NCBI GenBank assembly: GCA_043228905.1
Contig: JBHGNT010000007.1
Coordinates: 19,654,001-19,718,000 of the forward strand
Source: Azolla caroliniana
Lineage: Eukaryota; Polypodiophyta
DNA length: 64,000 bases
Reading direction: 5' to 3'
Part shown: piece after piece, positions 11,329-20,458 of the stretch
Layout: every line of letters begins with the position of its first letter
Position numbering within the stretch: position 1 is the first letter of the stretch
Notes under the pieces: model-generated
The model's database searches: none
Told to the model about the DNA's origin: nothing
What the model saw: only the letters and a program-made list of their open reading frames with translations
Position numbers and translations under genes: made by a program

Positions 11329-11607
11329 CTACGAACCTTGTTGGAGTGCAGCCGGTTGGCTCACCCGATATCGTTCTAGTCGGATTTGAACCCGAGTCGG
11401 TTCGGCTTCGGATATATATATTGTTGAACTTGCTCGAATTGACTCCGGTAACTTGAGGGACGGAACCGACTGGTCTTCCCGAATGTTGCCGAGTCGGAGT
11501 GAGCCCGGTTCGCTTCCGAATATATATGCGAAGTACCGATTATTGAAACCGATTGTCTGGACCGATTCTGCTTCGGGTGACTGCAGCGACGAGAGAGACG
11601 GATCCAA
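11329..11607 (-). CDS. Leader ORF of copia B1 (92 aa), coding status uncertain
   Basis: A small ORF in the long (~690 nt) leader between primer site and gag-pol. It starts MDPSLSSLQSPEAESV and is matched by an ORF of the same length at 59652-59930 in copia B2 with one visible amino-acid change (Tyr/His). I recognise no domain. Since the two elements are nearly identical overall, preservation proves little; it may be just untranslated leader. Confidence 0.3.
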   Translation of the reverse strand: MDPSLSSLQSPEAESVQTIGFNNRYFAYIFGSEPGSLRLGNIREDQSVPSLKLPESIRASSTIYISEAEPTRVQIRLERYRVSQPAALQQGS

Positions 11608-11960
11608 CTGATCCTCCCGAATGTTGATCAGCCGGATGAAGCACGAATTGGGGTTGTTGTCTTGAGACCGATCTGCACCGAGTGGTTACAATGAGCTGCG
11701 AGCAGCGTTTGATGACCTCTTCGGATGCCGTTTAACCGAGTGGAGCACGATCGTGTCAATGTTGCACAAGGGGATTTCACCTCGAGCGGTTACGATCACA
11801 AGGAACAGAGTACAACCGGCTGGCTTACTCCAAGCGAAGATGATCTAACGCGATGAGATGCAAGCCTCGTTTTTCTTCTTCTTCTCTCTTCTTCGAATGA
11901 CGCAAGAAACCGAATGCTGTGCAGGCGGTGATGACGGCCGACAGCGGGTTGAGGAACCAA

Positions 11961-11974
11961 GCTCTGATACCAAA
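11961..11974 (-). promoter_or_regulatory. Copia B1 primer binding site
   Basis: Minus strand reads TTTGGTATCAGAGC directly after the LTR end. TGGTATCAGAGC is the classic copia primer site complementary to plant initiator methionine tRNA. Confidence 0.9.
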
Positions 11975-12061
11975 TGTTGGAGAGACAAGGCCGTCAATGC
12001 GGAAGATCAGGAAGCATTCGATTCTAGTTGAAACTTGCGTATGACAGTTTCTGAGATCGTG

Positions 12062-12107
<46 letters not shown>

Positions 12108-12144
12108 CACAAAAGAGTCTTTCTATTAGATAGAAACAATAATA
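11975..12144 (-). repeat. Copia B1 5' LTR, lacking its U3 part
   Basis: 170 bp, matching 6759-6914 of the 3' LTR (with a longer GA tract, about 12067-12106) but missing the counterpart of 6915-7062, which holds the TATA dyad and the TG terminus. It ends directly on the target duplication TCTAC (12145-12149). The break lies about 40 nt downstream of the TATA start, close to where transcription should begin. Confidence 0.92.
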
Positions 12145-12149
12145 TCTAC

Positions 12150-13070
12150 CACCCAGGTCATCTCGTCGCCGGCAAGGTTTATCTCACACTCCTCGGTGAT
12201 GAGCATCAACTCTTCTTCACTTGCCACGATTGTCGTCGTTCCCTTCTGGTCCGGCCCCCTCCGTTCTTTACCGTTCCGGTCCGGGGTTTGCTTCGAATCG
12301 GTACCGTCGGTTTCCTTGTCTTTACAGAAATGCCGACAGTTCTTTTGGAAGTGTCCCGGCTTGCCGCAATAGAAGCAACTAGGCCTCCCCCTTGACTTTG
12401 ACTGTGTCCCCGACTTCTCCCGGTTTTGGGGACTACGATTTCTATGTCTTCCGCGTTCCGATTCGGTAAGAAGCGCTTTGGAGTCGGAGCTCGTATCTTT
12501 GTCTTTCCGACGTGCCTCCTCATCTAGCAAGCTCGACTTTACTCTTGCTAGGGATAACCGTTTTCCTTCCGGCCCGGCATTGCCCAAAGTGACAACCAAC
12601 GTCTCCCAGCTATCCGGGAGGGAACCGAGCAGGAGTAGCGCTAGTACCTCATCGGGAAGAGGTACTTCCAATGGCGTTGCCTGGTGTATCAGCCCCAGGA
12701 AGGCATTCATATGCTCCGCCATGCTAGAGCCATCTTGGTACCGGAGTCTTACTAGCTTCCGAAATACCGAAACTCGATTAACAACATTTTTGTTTTGAAA
12801 CATTATGCCGATGTTCTCCCAGAGCTCATGAGCCTTGCTCTCTTCATTGAAGTTGTTGTACAGGCTCATGTCGATGAAACACCATATGTATGCCCTTGTC
12901 TTCATGTGCATCACCTCCCACATCGCGGCGTCGATTTTGTTCGGTCTCTTGTCCCTGAACTGAACCGGCAGCCAGAGGTCTTTAACAACGAGCATGTCCC
13001 TCATCTTCAACTTCCATACTGAATAGTTGGAGCCGGTGAGCTTGAACATGCCGCCAAATGATTCGTCCAT
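12150..13070 (-). pseudogene. Copia A1 gag and protease start, cut by B1
   Basis: ATG at 13068-13070 (MDESFGGMFKLTGSNYS), the usual copia gag start 30 nt after the primer site. It contains the UBN2/gag core (LWLPVQFRDKRPNKID, SMAEHMNAFLGLIHQ, LLLGSLPDSWETLVV), a zinc knuckle CFYCGKPGHFQKNC and the protease lead-in EMTWVVD, where copia B1 is inserted. Open and apparently undamaged up to that point. Restoring continuity would need the part at 6342-6753, so the gene is broken by insertion rather than by point mutation. Confidence 0.9.
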
Positions 13071-13087
13071 TTTCTGTGTCGAACCTT

Positions 13088-13099
13088 GCTCTGATACCA
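13088..13099 (-). promoter_or_regulatory. Copia A1 primer binding site
   Basis: Minus strand TGGTATCAGAGC, two bases from the LTR end; initiator-Met-tRNA type. Confidence 0.9.
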
Positions 13100-13101
13100 C
13101 T

Positions 13102-13943
13102 TGACGGGAACCCAACGTTCCTTATGCACAACGCTCGGCCACAACCGAGATTCTTTTCATACACAGAAAACGGGAAATAGAACACGACACAAAGAGGAAG
13201 ACAAATACACAGGAGGTTTACGTGGAAAACCCCAAACTAGGGGATTAAACCACGGCAGCCCACGGGCTGCAAACTGTCACTATGTAGGAATGTACAAAAC
13301 AGTGAGTTCACGGAGGCAACGACCTCGTGTTCACGAACTTCGCCACAGGCGGCGGTTACAACAAAGGCAACGACCTCGTCTTTCTCTCTCTCTCTGTACA
13401 GTTGCGCACTCTCTCTTCTTCTTGCACCAACAAGAAAATTAACAACAACATATTAGTTTGCCCTAAGTCATATTTATACTAATATGACTTTTCGGCTATT
13501 TACAAATGTAGCCACGATGGGCTCTCAGAAACATATTTACGAATATGTCTCTTCCTCCGGTTCATACCGGGTCTGCACCATCCGGCTCTCCGTAGCCGGG
13601 TACTCCTCATCCGGTTCATACCGGGTCTGCATCATCCGGCTCTCCGTAGCCAGGTACTCCTCATCCGGTTCGTACCGGGCCTGCACCATCCAGTTCGTAC
13701 CGGGTCTGCATCATCCGGCTCTCCGTAGCCGGGTACTCCTCATCCGGTTCATACCAGGCCTGCATCATCCGGCTGTCCGTAGCCGGGTACTCCTCATCCG
13801 GTTCATACCGGGCCTGTATCATCCGGCTCTCCGTAGCCGGGTACTCCTCATACCGTTTAGGCCTCGGCCTATCGGCCTCAGCCGAGTTTGTTCATCGGCA
13901 CTGTTCTTCTCCCTTCCCATCCGGAGGGACCTGTCTCCCAACA
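13102..13943 (-). repeat. Copia A1 5' LTR
   Basis: 842 bp; element strand TGTTGGGAGACAGGTCCC ... GTTCCCGTCA hallmark ends. Contains five or so CCGG-rich U3 repeats (13555-13850), three dyads next to a TATAAATA box (about 13470-13550), CT-rich tract, and conserved CACAGGCGGCGGTTACAAC segment. It has the outer ~55 bases missing in the 3' LTR. Confidence 0.92.
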
Positions 13944-14868
13944 GGGTGCACATTCGGACTAATCCTATCGGTGTTCGCATGGTTGTGATGTCTCGGCTCT
14001 CCACGGCTAGTTGGAATTGGTCATACCCCGAGTATAGGTCTCCGATGGAGTATATCGCACGATCGGCAAAAGCTTCCGCAAATTCGTCCACTATCGGACC
14101 GACTCTCGAGTTCCGGATCGTGACCTTATTCACTGGTTGCAAGTCTTGGATAAATCGGAGTGACCCATTCTTCTTCGGAACTGTAAACCATCGATTTGAG
14201 TACGGAGCAGTTGATGGCTCTAGAATCCCCATCGCCACCTTCTCCTTGAGCAAGTCAATGACTTTCGGAATATGCGCTCGTGGCACCGGAATCGGCTTCA
14301 GGTTCCACGGTACATGGTCAATCGTGAAGATCACGATCGGCTCCACTATTCTCGGATCGACGCACCCTATCTCCCTTGATGTAAATGCAAATGCTTTGCC
14401 GTGTTGCTCCAACATCTCGCGAAACCGTTCTTCTTCTTTTTGTAATAGGAACCCACCTCCACCGATCTGAAGTTTCTTCCGGGTCTCATCCGTGAAGGCA
14501 TGTCCGATATCCACGGACTTCCGAAGTGTCGGATCTCCCAAGACTTCTTTGCTCTTTTGTTCGCTATCGGCGGGTAGTGGTCTCGCGGCCAGTTTCACCT
14601 TCTTCTCCACGGTCTTGTATTTCGTACTTACCATTGCTTCTTCTTTGCGGAGCGTATCCGGCTCCATTTTCGCAATGATCTCGTACATCTCGACCGATTC
14701 CACCGGGACTACCCGGTTCCCTTGGCTTTTATCTTCCGCAAGCTCTTCAAGTCGTTGTAGCATGCTCCCATAGAACACTTCTTCGACTATACCCATGATT
14801 TCTTCATCTTCTTTTATTATTGATGTCGACCGCAACTTATCCTCCACTTGTCGGTATCCTTTCCTCAA
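13944..14868 (-). pseudogene. Gypsy G1 RT, N-terminal half
   Basis: Minus strand. From its right end: a G1-specific region, then LLQKEEERFREMLEQHGKAF, a protease-to-RT linker, PRAHIPKVIDLLKEK, and RT motifs FTVPKKNGSLRFIQDLQPVNK and IYSIGDLYSGYDQFQL (first catalytic Asp in GDLYSG). The frame runs out in copia A1 LTR sequence after GLVRMCTL. The rest of RT is at 1-1767. No independent start is credible; it is probably reached from the upstream ORF by frameshift or exists as a separate pol frame. Between 14869 and 15002 the same coding potential is present in other frames. Confidence 0.87.
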
Positions 14869-15002
14869 TCCTCCGGTTACGGTCGTGTACGTAGATGCCC
14901 CATCCGGACCGATTCGTACATGTTTTGCTCCGAGAGTTCTCTTCCTGTGTGGGGTATCAGGGCTTCTCGGACTATCACTTCCCCACTCCGCAACATTCCG
15001 CT

Positions 15003-17045
15003 TTAAAAATCCATTCTCACTTGGGACAAGAGTTCCCTCTTGTTCCTTTCGTGATTTGTCGGCACCGTTAGGAATTGGACGGATTTCCCACCGTTTTGGC
15101 TTCGAATTCGCGCAAAAGCCGCACCGCTATCGAGCACCTTCATCTCCATCCGTGATGCCATGATAAAGGGTTGGCCGAGGATGATGGAATGTGAAACCTC
15201 ATCTTGCACGAAGAAATTTTGGCCGATCTCGACATCCCCGATCTTCACCGTCACATCCGGACAAGCCGTAAATAGATCTTCCGTTGCTTTGGTGGCCGCC
15301 CGAATCTTCCATCCATGGTTGGTGTTAATAGGCCACTTCCCCTTCTGGTAGAACTCCTTGGACATCAAGTTGACCTCTGATCTGTGATCAATCAATGCTA
15401 GCACGGGTTCTTTGATGTTGCCGATTCGGACCGGAGTCTCCGTAGTCGCGCGTGCCCAATGTGGCCTTGTATAGTGGGAGTTCGGAATTTCGTCCTCCAC
15501 TTCGGTGTCGTTCATTAAAACGGTGTTCGCATTCACCCTTGGAGCATTTTCCTCCGTACTTTGTCTTTTTCGCTTCACGAGATCCACGACAAGATCGTGG
15601 AACTCCTTCTTTGCTATTCCGAGTAGCTCTCGAAGAGAGAAATCTACCCGGCTATCCAAGATCCTTTCCTCGAACACTCTTTTCAAGTCGGTTTGTTGTT
15701 CTATGTCCGAGGCGAGCTTGAATGCCGGAGTTGCCTTTTCTTTTCCCTTACCTCCGGAGTTCCAGCTTTCCGGTATCTTCGATGGCCCGGCCGCATCCTC
15801 CGTGCATCGTCGTTTCTCGTCCACATACACCTTATGCAATTGACACAGGGTGTATACGCTATTCTTGTCGATAGGGCACTCCCATCCCGTAGCTTCCCGG
15901 ACGCCTTCCGCGGTGCTTCGGATCTCGTTGGAGTCGGTTTTCTCGGTGTTTTCTAGAACTTCTGGCCAAAAAGACATCTTTGCTCTCGATGACTCCCCGA
16001 CACATATTCCCGCGGTTGTTGCATAGTTGCTTCTTGCTGCCAATTCCTCCTCGAGCACCTTCTTCATGCCGCCTTTCCGGAAGTTCGGTCGGAGTGGCTT
16101 CCGAGAGTCCATCGAATGAATCCAGTTTCCCTCGTAGTAGATGAGATCCCGCCGTAGCGCCTCCTTATGCTCGTCGCAATCCCTCCGATCGTGTTCGGTG
16201 CTATCGCACCATATGCACCGTCGGTCCGTATACTTGGAGCTTGTGGGGCGGTCAACCGACTTCTTCACCATCGCGATCTTCAGATTCTCCATCTCCTTCA
16301 ATAGTTGCTCCACCGTAGATGCATCAATCCCCTTCTCGGTTGTAGTCTCCCGAGCCCTCGGTTGATGGTCTTCCAATTCGGTTCTCGGTTTCGGAATCGG
16401 TTCCGAAACCCTCTTTTCCTCGTTGGCAAGCCATTGCCCCCTCTTTGTGTATCGCGCGACGATATCCCGCACGCTTTCCCATGTTTCGGTGAGGCCACTC
16501 TCCGTGGTCGTGTCCTCCAAGAGCACTCCGAGATCTTTCCGGTCCCGGACGTCCACGGCTCGCAAGAACATGATCACCTGGTCCGGTACGAGGATAACTT
16601 GATCTCTCGCGGACAACCTCCCGAACCGGCTTTCGAATGCCGAAAACACATCAACGACCTTCAATCCCTTGTCCAGCGTCTCCACCCAATCTTCGAATCC
16701 CCTTCGCGTCGCCTTGGAGAAATCCTCGATGGCGAATGTTCTCTTTAGCTCTTCTTCAAACGCCTCCCATGTCGGATTTTGTTGTCGTAGCCCATGGATG
16801 CTTGCTTGAAGCCCGTCAGTCGCCACCCGGTTGAAGGACGTCACTTGCAGTCCTTCCGATATTCCGCACCGTAGCATCTCCGCCTTGTAGTCCCGAAGAT
16901 ACCGCGACACGTCTTTCCCGTTGAATTGCCCGTTTCGTTGCACGAGCCACTCCACTAATGCCGCTATCTCCGACATCGCGCGTTGTTCTTGCAGCATGCG
17001 CTCGAACATCATCATCATGTTGCTAGCCTCCGGTTGATTTTCCAT
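15003..17045 (-). CDS. Gypsy G1 gag-protease ORF (680 aa)
   Basis: Open from ATG (17043-17045) to the stop at 15003. Residues 1-230 are a capsid-like region (QFNGKDVSRYLRDYK, NPTWEAFEEELKRTFAIED) typical of this gypsy type; a zinc knuckle CIWCDSTEHDRRDC is near residue 280; the C-terminal third is a retropepsin-like domain (VLALIDHRSEVNLMSKEF, VSHSIILGQPFIMASRMEM). The active site reads D-H-R, where related elements have D-H/S-G, so protease activity is doubtful. Capsid protein would package element RNA and protease mature it. The 5' LTR lies 37 bp upstream. The pol frame (14868 leftward) follows, separated by a stop. Confidence 0.85.
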   Translation of the reverse strand: MENQPEASNMMMMFERMLQEQRAMSEIAALVEWLVQRNGQFNGKDVSRYLRDYKAEMLRCGISEGLQVTSFNRVATDGLQASIHGLRQQNPTWEAFEEELKRTFAIEDFSKATRRGFEDWVETLDKGLKVVDVFSAFESRFGRLSARDQVILVPDQVIMFLRAVDVRDRKDLGVLLEDTTTESGLTETWESVRDIVARYTKRGQWLANEEKRVSEPIPKPRTELEDHQPRARETTTEKGIDASTVEQLLKEMENLKIAMVKKSVDRPTSSKYTDRRCIWCDSTEHDRRDCDEHKEALRRDLIYYEGNWIHSMDSRKPLRPNFRKGGMKKVLEEELAARSNYATTAGICVGESSRAKMSFWPEVLENTEKTDSNEIRSTAEGVREATGWECPIDKNSVYTLCQLHKVYVDEKRRCTEDAAGPSKIPESWNSGGKGKEKATPAFKLASDIEQQTDLKRVFEERILDSRVDFSLRELLGIAKKEFHDLVVDLVKRKRQSTEENAPRVNANTVLMNDTEVEDEIPNSHYTRPHWARATTETPVRIGNIKEPVLALIDHRSEVNLMSKEFYQKGKWPINTNHGWKIRAATKATEDLFTACPDVTVKIGDVEIGQNFFVQDEVSHSIILGQPFIMASRMEMKVLDSGAAFARIRSQNGGKSVQFLTVPTNHERNKRELLSQVRMDF

Positions 17046-17061
17046 CTCCTTGCCACCCGGT

Positions 17062-17081
17062 TTTCACGTCGGGTTCACCAA
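17062..17081 (-). promoter_or_regulatory. Gypsy G1 candidate primer binding site
   Basis: Minus strand reads TGGTGAACCCGACGTG two bases after the LTR terminus CGACACA. The TGG start and position fit a tRNA primer site; I cannot assign the tRNA. Confidence 0.6.
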
Positions 17082-17082
17082 C

Positions 17083-17791
17083 TGTGTCGTGCCTTTCGGC
17101 TCCGGATCGTTGCGTGAGTCGGGTGAGAACCGCCGAGGTTTTGGACTAGGAGGAAGAGGAATACAACTTAAGGCTAGTTATGAATAGTAGAAAGAGAAGT
17201 AAGATAGCAATCTCATGAATCCCACGAGTTTAGTGTATTTAAAACAATATTTAAATTATAAGAGTAATTTTGATGGCAAAATTCGTGAATCCCACGAATA
17301 TATTAGATTGATCAATCCTTGTATATTAATCAACAACCTTATACATATTTCTCTCCTCCTTATATAAAGATGGAAGAGGCTAAGCATGGCTTCATGCTTT
17401 TTCACCAAAAGTGTCCATGCACCCTAAATGTGCATGTGATGCTTTGTCATTTCCTAAGTATAGGGCTCATGCACGCTAGATGTGCATGAGTCACTTTTAA
17501 TGTCACGTGTAAATAAAATATTCACACCCTAAAGAATACATGATTTTTATCTCTTAATAAAGGTATGTGTAAATAAAGGTCTTATACGTATTAAATCTAC
17601 ATGTATAACACTAAAGATAAGTTATTACAATGGTAAAGTTGAGGTTTATCTACGTGGAGGTGCAAGGTTTGAATCCTGCCCTATGCACGTGATAAGTATT
17701 TTGATATATTATTTATTTATTTATATGTATCTAAAATCGGATATATTATTTTATGGTTTTCACGTAGTGTGTGGAATACACTACAACACTC
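17083..17791 (-). repeat. Gypsy G1 LTR shared between two head-to-tail internal regions
   Basis: About 709 bp, plus-strand TGTGTCGTGCC ... CACTACAACA (TG...CA on the element strand). On its left are primer site and gag of one G1 copy; on its right a polypurine tract (plus CTCGCCCCCTTCG, 17792-17804) and pol C-terminus of another. It therefore acts as 5' LTR of the left copy and 3' LTR of the right one. Includes a tRNA-like B box (GGTTTGAATCC, 17669-17679). Confidence 0.8.
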
Positions 17792-18357
17792 GCCCCCTTC
17801 GAACCCGCACATCCTCCGGTATGTGCCGAAGTTCTCGATTCCTGATATCCGTCTTCACCCAAAGCTTCCTCTGATTCTCCCCTTATGTCGACTATGAGTT
17901 GTAATTCACTTTCTTCGCTTCCCGCATCACCGTGGTCTTCGTCCGATTGCTCCTCGTTGTTGGCCTTGGCTTGGATCACATAGGGTTTGTCGTCGGTCTG
18001 CTTCTTGAAAATCTTCACCCGCTTCCCGGCTATAGGCACTCGTAGTATTGTTCCATCCAACTCGGACAGTCGGTACGTTCCGTTGTCAAAGACTTTCCGA
18101 ACCTCGTATGGCCCGAACCACCTTTTTGCGAATTTCCGCATCGTTGTATGTTGATGGTCCAAACTACTGTCATAGACGATCACCCAATCTCCTTCTTCAA
18201 TCCTCCTTGGTCGTAGTCGGTGCTTTGTGTCGAACCGGCTTTTGTTCCGGAACCGTGCTTCATATGCAAATGCTCTAGCAAATGAAACTGACAGCTCATT
18301 GTTGACTAGGATCTCCTGATGAACTTTCTGGTGCAGCCTCATGCAGTCATTGTACAA
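17792..18357 (-). pseudogene. Gypsy G1 pol C-terminus of a second copy
   Basis: Minus strand, open for about 190 codons: YNDCMRLHQKVHQEIL, FRNKSRFDTKHRLRPRRIEEGDWV, WFGPYEVRKVFDNGTYRLSELDG and VPIAGKRVKIFKK. This is the post-catalytic GPY/F region of gypsy integrase (FGPYEVRKV) followed by an acidic tail, without a clear chromodomain. It stops at the right where homology to pol ends abruptly (about 18360), so the upstream integrase core of this copy is missing. Polypurine tract and LTR follow on the left. Confidence 0.8.
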
Positions 18358-18590
18358 GTCGGCTCATACAGGCTTCAGATTGACCTTGCCTTTGACTCTC
18401 GGCATTGTATATACTGTCATCCAGTTTACATCACTGATCAATTTATCACTTAGGACAGTAGGGTCAACACCCTCGAGTGACAGACCATAGGTGTTGTGGA
18501 AGTCCTCCTTTGTTTCGCAAAATTTTGCGAAGTTTAGCACTCTCGGATACGAAGGAACGAGCCATTTGAAATATCATTTTAGAAATCAGA
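18358..18590. other. Unassigned spacer with short coding-like stretch
   Basis: On the minus strand a short open stretch reads NWMTVYTMPRVKGKVNLKPV before a stop next to the G1 pol fragment. I do not recognise it. It may be a fragment of a gene or element truncated by the G1 arrangement. Confidence 0.3.
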
Positions 18591-18599
18591 AATAGTGCA

Positions 18600-19185
18600 A
18601 AATCAGAATATGTTAGAATCAGAAACCCCAATCAACAACAACAAAAATGGTTCAAAATCTTTAACTTAGCAAATCAGAAACCCTAATCATAATTTGTATT
18701 CAGAAATTTGAAATCAGAAACCCTAATCAAAATCTGTAATCAGAAGTTTGAAATCAGAAACCCTAATCAAAATCTGTAATCAGAAGTTTGTAACCAGAAA
18801 CCCTATTCAGAAATTCTAATCAGAAATTTATAATCAAAAACCCTAATCAGAAATTTCAATCAGAAACCCTAATTAGAAATTTCAATCACAAACCCTAATC
18901 AGAAATCCTAAACAGAAATTTATATACAAAAACCTTATTTAGAAATTCTAATCAGAAATTCTAATCTATAATCAAAATTTGTAACCAGAAACCCTATTCA
19001 AAAATTCTAATCAGAAATTTATAATAAAAAACCCTACTCAAAAATTTCAATCACAAACCCTACTCAGAAATTTCAATCACAAACCCTAATCAGAAATTTC
19101 AATCACAAACCCTAATCAGAAATTCTAATTAGAAATTTATAAACAAAAACCCTAATCAGAAATTTCAATCAGAAACCCCAATCAT
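18600..19185. repeat. Telo-box minisatellite (AAACCCTAATCAGAAATTT-type)
   Basis: About 16 degenerate units of roughly 20-40 bp, each with AAACCCTA or a one-base variant followed by ATCAGAAATT. The core AAACCCTAA equals the plant telo-box and one unit of plant telomere repeat, but it is separated by non-telomeric spacers, so this is not a telomere tract. Confidence 0.85.
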
Positions 19186-19715
19186 CACTAAAGACAGGAT
19201 TAAACACAAAAAACGTAATATAAACACACCTGCTGCTACTCCCCGATCTGCGAGACATCCTTGTATGGGACTCCAAGGACTTCGCCGTATTCGATTTTGG
19301 GGAAATATGAATCGGCACCAAAGTTCAAACAGTAGTCAAAAAGGAAAAACAAATGTTTGGGGTTTTTGTAACTGAAACATACTTGGACGATGATCAAGCG
19401 GGTTCTGTGTTGTAGCTCTCAATCTGCAATGTCGATTTTCTACTATTGCGGGAGCTACGTCTGCGTTCGTGCTCTGAGTACTCCATCTGCGTTCAAAATC
19501 AAACTTAGGCTAAACAGGAAATTGATGACATTGAAGTCGACCTTAGATGATGGTGCTATTCCTCAAGTTCCACTACGTTTGAAACAGAAGTTCAAATATT
19601 TGAGTTTTTTCATAAATTAGTTTTTCAAATATTTGATTTTCCCACAAAAAAGACTAGTTAAACAAATAGCTAATTAGCTATGGCCATTTTAGTAGCTAAT
19701 TAGCTATAATAGTGT
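19186..19715. other. Non-coding spacer
   Basis: No convincing coding region. A short duplicated motif TAGCTAATTAGCTAT occurs twice (about 19668-19707). A 76-codon open stretch on the plus strand (19390-19620) shows no recognisable domain. Confidence 0.4.
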
Positions 19716-20458
19716 TTCCACTCGCATGCTTTTACCCATGCACTCCAACTTTAGTTGCTTGCGGGCGCCCACATGCCCTTTACTTTATTTCTCTTCACTT
19801 TACTTTAGTTTGTTGCATGATCCAATCTTCCGTCCGTCCGCGTCCAACCTCATTCGGTAGCCGGTTCCGTCCGATCGCCGAATCCCTCACCAGCCGGTTC
19901 CAATTTGCTTACCAGTTCCGATTCCGATTTTGCTTGTCGGCCGGTTCCAGTTTGATTGCCGACCGGTTCTAGTTCCTTGCCAATTCCCGTTCCCGTTCCG
20001 GTTTGTTGGCCGACCGGTTATGGTTCCGGTTTGCTTGCCGATTCCGGTTCCGATTTTGCTTACCGACCGATTTCCGATTTTGCTTACCAGCCAGTTTCCG
20101 ATTTTGCCAGTTTCCGAATTCGCTTACTGACCGGTTTTCGGTTTTGGGAACTTGGCCACCATCATCCATCAAGACAAAGTGGCCAAAGTGCTCTTAGCAC
20201 AAATGAAAAATGAGGGAGCTCAAGGTGCTTATATAGCCAGGGCCTTAAGTTTCCTATCTATGTGGGATAGTTCTAATTTCCCTATCTTTTCAAACTTCAT
20301 TTTCACATAACTTGATATGTATTTCTCCATTTTGTATATAGTAAAATACGTTTTGAAGCTCTTGAGTATATCCATCTTTCTATAGTAAGCTACTAATCTA
20401 ATCTATAATAATTATTTGATTATTTTTTTACATAGTGTGTGAAGATTCACACGACAAC
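19716..20458. repeat. Decayed G1-type LTR relic
   Basis: The part 20270-20458 aligns by eye with 41210-41415 of the solo LTR at 40310-41451 (shared CACATAA.TTGA, TATAGTAAAAT, GAAGCTCTTGA, ACATCCATCTTTC, GTGTGTGAAGA). It ends GTGTGTGAAGATTCACACG, like the G1 LTR end. No flanking duplication is obvious. Confidence 0.55.
19838..20150. repeat. CCGGTTCCG degenerate minisatellite
   Basis: Roughly ten imperfect units around GACCGGTTCCGATTTTGCTT with spacers GCCGACC/TACC. A shorter region of the same flavour occurs inside the related LTR at 40930-41060. Confidence 0.75.

Larger units (their letters stand above)
6759..12144 (-). mobile_element. Ty1/copia element B1, nearly intact, nested in copia A1
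   Basis: Minus-strand element with 3' LTR 6759-7062, one uninterrupted gag-pol ORF 7257-11288, leader 11289-11974 with primer site, and a shortened 5' LTR 11975-12144. A 5-bp target duplication TCTAC sits at 6754-6758 and 12145-12149, within the protease WVVDS codons of copia A1. A second, almost identical copy (B2) starts at 58968 in the opposite orientation. The open frame and close match to B2 point to recent movement; the missing U3 of the 5' LTR should prevent normal transcription. Confidence 0.95.
1768..13943 (-). mobile_element. Ty1/copia element A1, nested in gypsy G1 RT
   Basis: Minus-strand copia element with 5' LTR at 13102-13943, primer site, gag, protease, integrase, RT-RNase H and 3' LTR at 1768-2497. 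It splits the G1 RT: the reading frame stops at 13944 and resumes left of 1768. The left LTR lacks the outer ~55 bases seen in the right LTR (it joins at ATTCTTTTC), and a few RT codons are missing, so the target duplication is lost on that side. The element is itself interrupted by copia B1 (6759-12144) and carries an internal 1,125-bp tandem duplication. It is incapable of making full proteins. Confidence 0.9.

Noticed and set aside
13484-14470. 328-codon plus-strand ORF with repeated SSGSYRVCTIRLSVA units
   Set aside because: The repeats are a reading of the copia A1 LTR CCGG arrays and then antisense of gypsy RT; not a real protein.
18600-19185. Interstitial telomere
   Set aside because: Cores are separated by non-telomeric spacers and lack head-to-tail TTTAGGG runs; described as a telo-box minisatellite instead.
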